DNA of 64,000 bases. Source: CAZEQJ01 sp964514385 (GTDB taxonomy: Bacteria; Bacteroidota; Bacteroidia; Cytophagales; Cyclobacteriaceae). The stretch lies in the NCBI GenBank assembly GCA_964514385.1, contig CAZEQJ010000016.1, forward strand, positions 1 through 64,000. The letters run 5' to 3'. Shown in pieces: positions 60,548 through 64,000 of this stretch (positions within the stretch are counted from its first letter, which is position 1; the number at the start of each line of letters is the position of its first letter). A program made the position numbers and the translations under genes. The notes beneath the pieces were generated by a model, which did not search any database, was not told the DNA's origin, and saw only the letters and a list, made by a program, of their open reading frames with translations.

Positions 60548-61450
60548 TCAACTTCTGGGATGAAACTCACGGATAACCTGCTTGAGATAATCACGATCGA
60601 GGTGCGTGTAGATTTCAGTAGTGGTAATCGATTCATGGCCCAGCATTTCCTGTACAGCCCTGAGGTCGGCACCACCTTCTATCAGATGTGTGGCAAAAGA
60701 ATGCCGGAAGGTATGCGGGCTCACATTCTTATTTATACCTGCTCTCCGTACTGCCTCTTTAATAATATTGAATATCATCACACGCGACAAGGATGTGCCC
60801 CGGCGGTTTAAGAATACATATTTTTCATTACCTGCCTTAACCGGGATGTGTACCCTGATTTCTTCCAGGTATATTTTCAGAAACTTCATTGCCTCCCTCC
60901 CTGTCGGAACCAGCCTTTCCTTGTTGCCCTTACCGATCACCTGCAAAAACCCGATATCAAAATGTACCTGATTGATGGTAAGCCCGACCAGCTCACTTAC
61001 GCGCAACCCTGAACTGTACAGCGTTTCAATAATGGTGCGGTTGCGATGGCCTTCGGGAAGTGAAAGATCAAAGGTAGCCAGAATGCTTTCGATCTCATGG
61101 AAATCAAGTGTGTCCGGAAGTTTACGCCCCAGCTTGGGTGCTTCGAGCAGCTCCGACGGGTCGGTGCTGATGATTTTTTCCAGCAGCAAAAAACGAAAAA
61201 AGCCCTTGATCCCGGAGATGATACGTGACTGTGAATAGGGTGATAAGCCTACTTCGTTAAGCTGGTAAATAAAATCACGCAGGTGGTCATACGTCACCAT
61301 GGATACCGGCAGACCGTCACCCTGCTGCCCGATATAGGAAGCCAGCTTACTTACATCACGGAGGTATGCGGCAACGGAATTTTCAGCCAGTGAACGCTCA
61401 ATTCGCAGGTAATTTTTATATTGCCTGATATAACCTGTCCAGGTATTCAT
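60548..61450 (-). CDS. xerD: Tyrosine recombinase XerD
   Basis: 300 residues. N-terminal SAM-like core-binding domain (RIERSLAENSVAAYLRDVSK). The catalytic domain holds SSGLRVSELVGL (Arg), VIGKGNKERLVP (Lys), SPHTFRHSFATHLIEGGADL (His-x-x-Arg), LGHESITTTEIYTHLD (His, Tyr nucleophile). Length and context with ftsK suit the chromosome-dimer resolvase rather than a phage integrase. XerC is not in this window. Confidence 0.91.
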   Translation of the reverse strand: MNTWTGYIRQYKNYLRIERSLAENSVAAYLRDVSKLASYIGQQGDGLPVSMVTYDHLRDFIYQLNEVGLSPYSQSRIISGIKGFFRFLLLEKIISTDPSELLEAPKLGRKLPDTLDFHEIESILATFDLSLPEGHRNRTIIETLYSSGLRVSELVGLTINQVHFDIGFLQVIGKGNKERLVPTGREAMKFLKIYLEEIRVHIPVKAGNEKYVFLNRRGTSLSRVMIFNIIKEAVRRAGINKNVSPHTFRHSFATHLIEGGADLRAVQEMLGHESITTTEIYTHLDRDYLKQVIREFHPRS

Positions 61451-61467
61451 AATTCAAAATTAGTGGA

Positions 61468-61890
61468 GTGAAAACAATAGTTGTTATCAACGGGCCAAAT
61501 TTAAATATGCTGGGTACACGGCAACCGGAAATATACGGTTCGGTAACCCTGAACGAAATAGAAGGAATGCTCTTGCAGCGGTTCGAAGGCCGTGCCCTGA
61601 TTTCATTTTATCAATCCAATGATGAGGGGGAGCTGGTGAAGATGATCCATGATAGCCGTTATAAGGACGGCATTGTATTAAATGCTGCTGCTTTTACCCA
61701 CACCTCCATTGCCCTCGCCGACGCTGTGGCTGCCGTTGCCGTACCGGTGATTGAAGTGCATCTCAGCAATATCCACGCCCGCGAACATTTTCGGCAACAG
61801 TCCCTCACCGGGCGATACTGCAGGGGCATGATCGCCGGACTTGGTCAGAAAGGATACGAGCTCGCTATCCAATACCTTATCGACCTATGA
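61468..61890 (+). CDS. aroQ: 3-Dehydroquinate dehydratase, type II
   Basis: A 140-residue shikimate-pathway enzyme. VINGPNLNMLGTRQPEIYG (active-site Tyr), FYQSNDEGELVKMIHDSRYK, GIVLNAAAFTHTSIALADAV and EVHLSNIHAREHFRQQSLTG (active-site His, Arg) are family motifs. It ends with a 4-base overlap with the next gene and is divergent from xerD with 17 bases between. The product feeds chorismate, the start of the menaquinone route. Confidence 0.95.
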   Translation: MKTIVVINGPNLNMLGTRQPEIYGSVTLNEIEGMLLQRFEGRALISFYQSNDEGELVKMIHDSRYKDGIVLNAAAFTHTSIALADAVAAVAVPVIEVHLSNIHAREHFRQQSLTGRYCRGMIAGLGQKGYELAIQYLIDL

Positions 61891-62942
61891 TCAGTTTTTA
61901 TCCCGGCCCCTCACAGCTGGATCCGTCAGTAAAGGAAGCGCTGCAGCAGGCTTTTGACTCCGGCATTCTTAGCCAGAACCATCGCAGTGAGCCGTTTCAC
62001 CGGTTGATAGCTGCTACGAAGGCCGTCATTCGGCAAAAACTGAATGTCCCGGCAGATTACGACATTATATTTACCTCCTCTGCTACCGAATGCTGGGAGA
62101 TAACTGCTCAATCGCTTCATAACGGCCTTTCCTGCCATTTCTACAACGGGGCTTTCGGCGAAAAATGGGCCAACTATACCCAGCGCCTTGGTAAACTGAT
62201 CCAGCCCGTTTCCTTTGATCCTGATACTTCACCATTCCTGCATAATGCACTTGATGCGAATCTGTTTTGCATTACCTCAAATGAAACCAGCAACGGGACA
62301 CAGGTAAATGATCGTTTTTACAGTGCAATTCGTCAACAGCATCTAGATGCTCTTATCGCCGTCGATGCCACCTCCTCCCTTGGCGGAGTACACCATGATC
62401 TGTCATTAGCGGATGTATGGTTTGCCTCTGTGCAGAAATGTTTTGGGCTGCCTTCCGGAATGGCGATAATGCTGGTTTCGCCACGCGCAGCTGCACGCGC
62501 CATGCAACTAAATGCTGCACAGCATTACAACGACCTGCCTTTTGTGCTGGAAAACTTCAGACGCGATGAAACCCATTACACTCCCAATACATTGAATATT
62601 TTCTTATTGCATGAAGTGCTGCAAAACCGGAAAAGTATCGGTGAAGTAGACCACCAGCTGAGACAGGAACAACAGCGGTGGGCAGATTGGGAAAAAAAGC
62701 AGGATTCAGTACAGCTGCTAACGTCAAACCCGGATGTGCAGTCTGTGACGGTTATGTGTTTCAGGGCGAGAGCGGAAGTCATACAACATATCATCAAGAT
62801 CACCACGGAAAAGGGTTTGATAATAGGCAAAGGTTATGGAAAATGGAAGCCGGATACCTTTCGGATAGCCAATTTCCCTGCGCTGCAGCCGGAGCACCAT
62901 GAGCAGCTGCGTGATGTGCTAAATGAAATCGTTTTACCGTAG
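61887..62942 (+). CDS. Class V aminotransferase, phosphoserine aminotransferase-like
   Basis: 351 residues. MISFYPGPSQLDPSVKEAL and SQNHRSEPFHRLI resemble SerC-type N-termini. FTSSATECWEITAQSL binds the cofactor phosphate. IAVDATSSLGGVHHDL holds the PLP-ring Asp and WFASVQKCFGLPSGMAIML the Schiff-base Lys. The substrate is uncertain: phosphoserine or a related alanine-glyoxylate type. Starts in overlap with aroQ (ATGA). Confidence 0.87.
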   Translation: MISFYPGPSQLDPSVKEALQQAFDSGILSQNHRSEPFHRLIAATKAVIRQKLNVPADYDIIFTSSATECWEITAQSLHNGLSCHFYNGAFGEKWANYTQRLGKLIQPVSFDPDTSPFLHNALDANLFCITSNETSNGTQVNDRFYSAIRQQHLDALIAVDATSSLGGVHHDLSLADVWFASVQKCFGLPSGMAIMLVSPRAAARAMQLNAAQHYNDLPFVLENFRRDETHYTPNTLNIFLLHEVLQNRKSIGEVDHQLRQEQQRWADWEKKQDSVQLLTSNPDVQSVTVMCFRARAEVIQHIIKITTEKGLIIGKGYGKWKPDTFRIANFPALQPEHHEQLRDVLNEIVLP

Positions 62943-62980
62943 TTTATTATTAAAATTCATTGCTATTTCGCGGCAAATTT

Positions 62981-63556
62981 ATGGAAATGAATGGTAAGGA
63001 AATCCTATCGGTAAGTCTGATACTTTTTTCGGTGATTGACATCCTCGGCTCGATCCCTATTATTATCGAACTACGCAAAAAACATGGCCATGTGCAGTCG
63101 GAAAAGGCTACCCTTGTAGCAGGTGTGATCATGATCGTTTTTTTATATGTCGGTGAGTCCATACTGCGGCTTTTTGGTATCGATATCGGATCTTTTGCGG
63201 TGGCCGGATCGATTGTGATGTTTATTCTGGGCATGGAGATGATCCTGGGCCGCAGCTTTTTTAAATCCGAGCCTGAAGATACCAACTCGCACTCCATTGT
63301 GCCCATAGCATTTCCGCTGATCGCCGGTGCCGGCACGATGACCACACTCATATCATTGAAAGCTGCCTATCAGGAAATCAACATACTGACCGGAATACTT
63401 ATCAACCTGGTACTGGTGTATGTGGCGTTAAAGACTTCGGGATGGATGGAGCGCAAGATCGGGGCAGGAGGATTTAGTATATTGCGAAAAGTTTTTGGTA
63501 TCGTGCTGATATCCATTGCCATTAAACTTGTGAAAACCTACCTGTTTGTCAATTGA
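62981..63556 (+). CDS. MarC family integral membrane protein
   Basis: 191 residues from ATG 62981. Six membrane helices. ILFSVIDILGSIPIIIELRK, SFAVAGSIVMFILGMEMILG and IVPIAFPLIAGAGTMTTLIS are MarC/UPF0056 motifs. The function of the family is unknown despite its name. Its stop overlaps the TTG start of the RNase gene. Confidence 0.9.
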   Translation: MEMNGKEILSVSLILFSVIDILGSIPIIIELRKKHGHVQSEKATLVAGVIMIVFLYVGESILRLFGIDIGSFAVAGSIVMFILGMEMILGRSFFKSEPEDTNSHSIVPIAFPLIAGAGTMTTLISLKAAYQEINILTGILINLVLVYVALKTSGWMERKIGAGGFSILRKVFGIVLISIAIKLVKTYLFVN

Positions 63557-64000
63557 TTGAAATCTATACGGACGGCGCATCAAGAGGAAATCCCGGACCG
63601 GGAGGCTATGGCATCGTAATGCGGTATGGATCGCATGAGAAAGAGATTTCTGAAGGGTTCCGGCTTACGACCAACAACCGGATGGAGCTGCTCTCGGTGA
63701 TCGTAGCTTTGAAGGCGATCACGCGGCGGGAAATCCCTGTCACCGTCTTTACCGATTCGAAATATGTGGTAGAAGCCATTGAAAAGGGATGGGTGTTCAA
63801 CTGGCAGAAAAAAGGCTTTAAGAGCAAGAAAAACGAGGACCTCTGGCGCGAATACCTGAAGCTGCATCCGCATTTCAAGATACGCTACAAATGGATTAAA
63901 GGCCATGCCGGTCATCCTGAAAACGAGCGTTGTGATGCGCTTGCCGTAGCGGCCGCCCTGGGAAGCAACCTAAAGGTTGATGAGGGCTACGAAAGTCAGT
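63553..64000 (+). CDS. rnhA: Ribonuclease HI (runs off the window end)
   Basis: Starts with TTG at 63553, overlapping the marC stop (TTGA); no ATG fits before the catalytic core. 149 residues are visible. IEIYTDGASRGNPGPGG holds the first Asp, NNRMELLSVIVAL the Glu, VFTDSKYVVEAI the second Asp, WIKGHAGHPENERCDALA the His and last Asp. It degrades RNA in RNA-DNA hybrids. A stop is expected soon after the window edge. Confidence 0.92.
   Translation, partial: MIEIYTDGASRGNPGPGGYGIVMRYGSHEKEISEGFRLTTNNRMELLSVIVALKAITRREIPVTVFTDSKYVVEAIEKGWVFNWQKKGFKSKKNEDLWREYLKLHPHFKIRYKWIKGHAGHPENERCDALAVAAALGSNLKVDEGYESQ

Noticed and set aside
1..64000. tRNA, rRNA, riboswitch or replication-origin signals
   Set aside because: I looked for cloverleaf-like arms, conserved rRNA segments and known riboswitch cores by eye and found none. 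A covariance search would be needed to exclude small RNAs.

Overview
The window comes from a member of the Bacteroidota, most likely the order Cytophagales. The support is the density of 6-bladed beta-propeller lipoproteins, DUF2141/DUF2851/DUF3667 families, a Na+-NQR complex, a menaquinone gene set, an S46 dipeptidyl-peptidase, and several promoter-like sites with the Bacteroidota -7 box TAnnTTTG. I cannot name a genus. One run of exactly 100 N (35436-35535) shows that this is a draft scaffold.

Layout. 1-4805: four tandem propeller lipoproteins on the minus strand. 4980-8153: an RND transporter without an adaptor gene. 8154-12349: an accessory stretch with a propeller gene, a propeller/thioredoxin-like pair, a fragment of a Cys-rich peptide gene, two C-terminal remnants of lost propeller genes, and an exact 171-bp tandem array of a repeat element plus the leader and first codons of propeller genes. 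12350-16455: a second RND pump with its adaptor. 16772-22587: a GH43 enzyme, an SPFH lipoprotein and a DPP7-type peptidase. 22653-24067: exonuclease III and a histidine phosphatase. 24097-31115: a tightly overlapping plus-strand operon for menaquinone synthesis (menI-F-D-x-B-DUF3667-E) followed by DUF2141 and an unknown gene. 31116-33459: an S24-type repressor divergent from DNA polymerase IV, with repeated operator-like sites between them. 33551-36262: a second propeller locus, with a Cys-rich NVEALA-like peptide and an assembly gap. 36469-36699: a degenerate 21-bp repeat array. 36791-42021: fructose-bisphosphatase, SixA-like phosphatase, topoisomerase I and a membrane histidine kinase. 42168-46741: nqrABCDE without nqrF. 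46822-48507: ispH, cmk and a 44-residue lipoprotein. 48562-64000: mostly housekeeping genes (phzF-like, phosphorylase, acyltransferase, DUF2851, pyrF, lolA-like, ftsK, pyrD, xerD, aroQ, class V aminotransferase, marC, rnhA).

The most unusual content is the propeller loci. At two places 23 kb apart the same order occurs on the minus strand: Cys-rich small peptide, hairpin, TolB-like propeller lipoprotein, CxxC thioredoxin-like lipoprotein. One peptide carries a GG motif before a six-Cys tail. The genes abut or overlap by 4 bp. This suggests a secreted disulfide-rich peptide working with a surface lipoprotein and a redox partner. Decayed copies nearby suggest fast gain and loss by recombination between repeats. 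The function is inferred and untested.

The housekeeping genes fit together in part. The men operon would supply the quinone reduced by NQR and by the quinone-type dihydroorotate dehydrogenase. RecA-linked autocleavage of the S24 repressor would release dinB. No tRNA, rRNA, CRISPR array or intact insertion sequence was seen.
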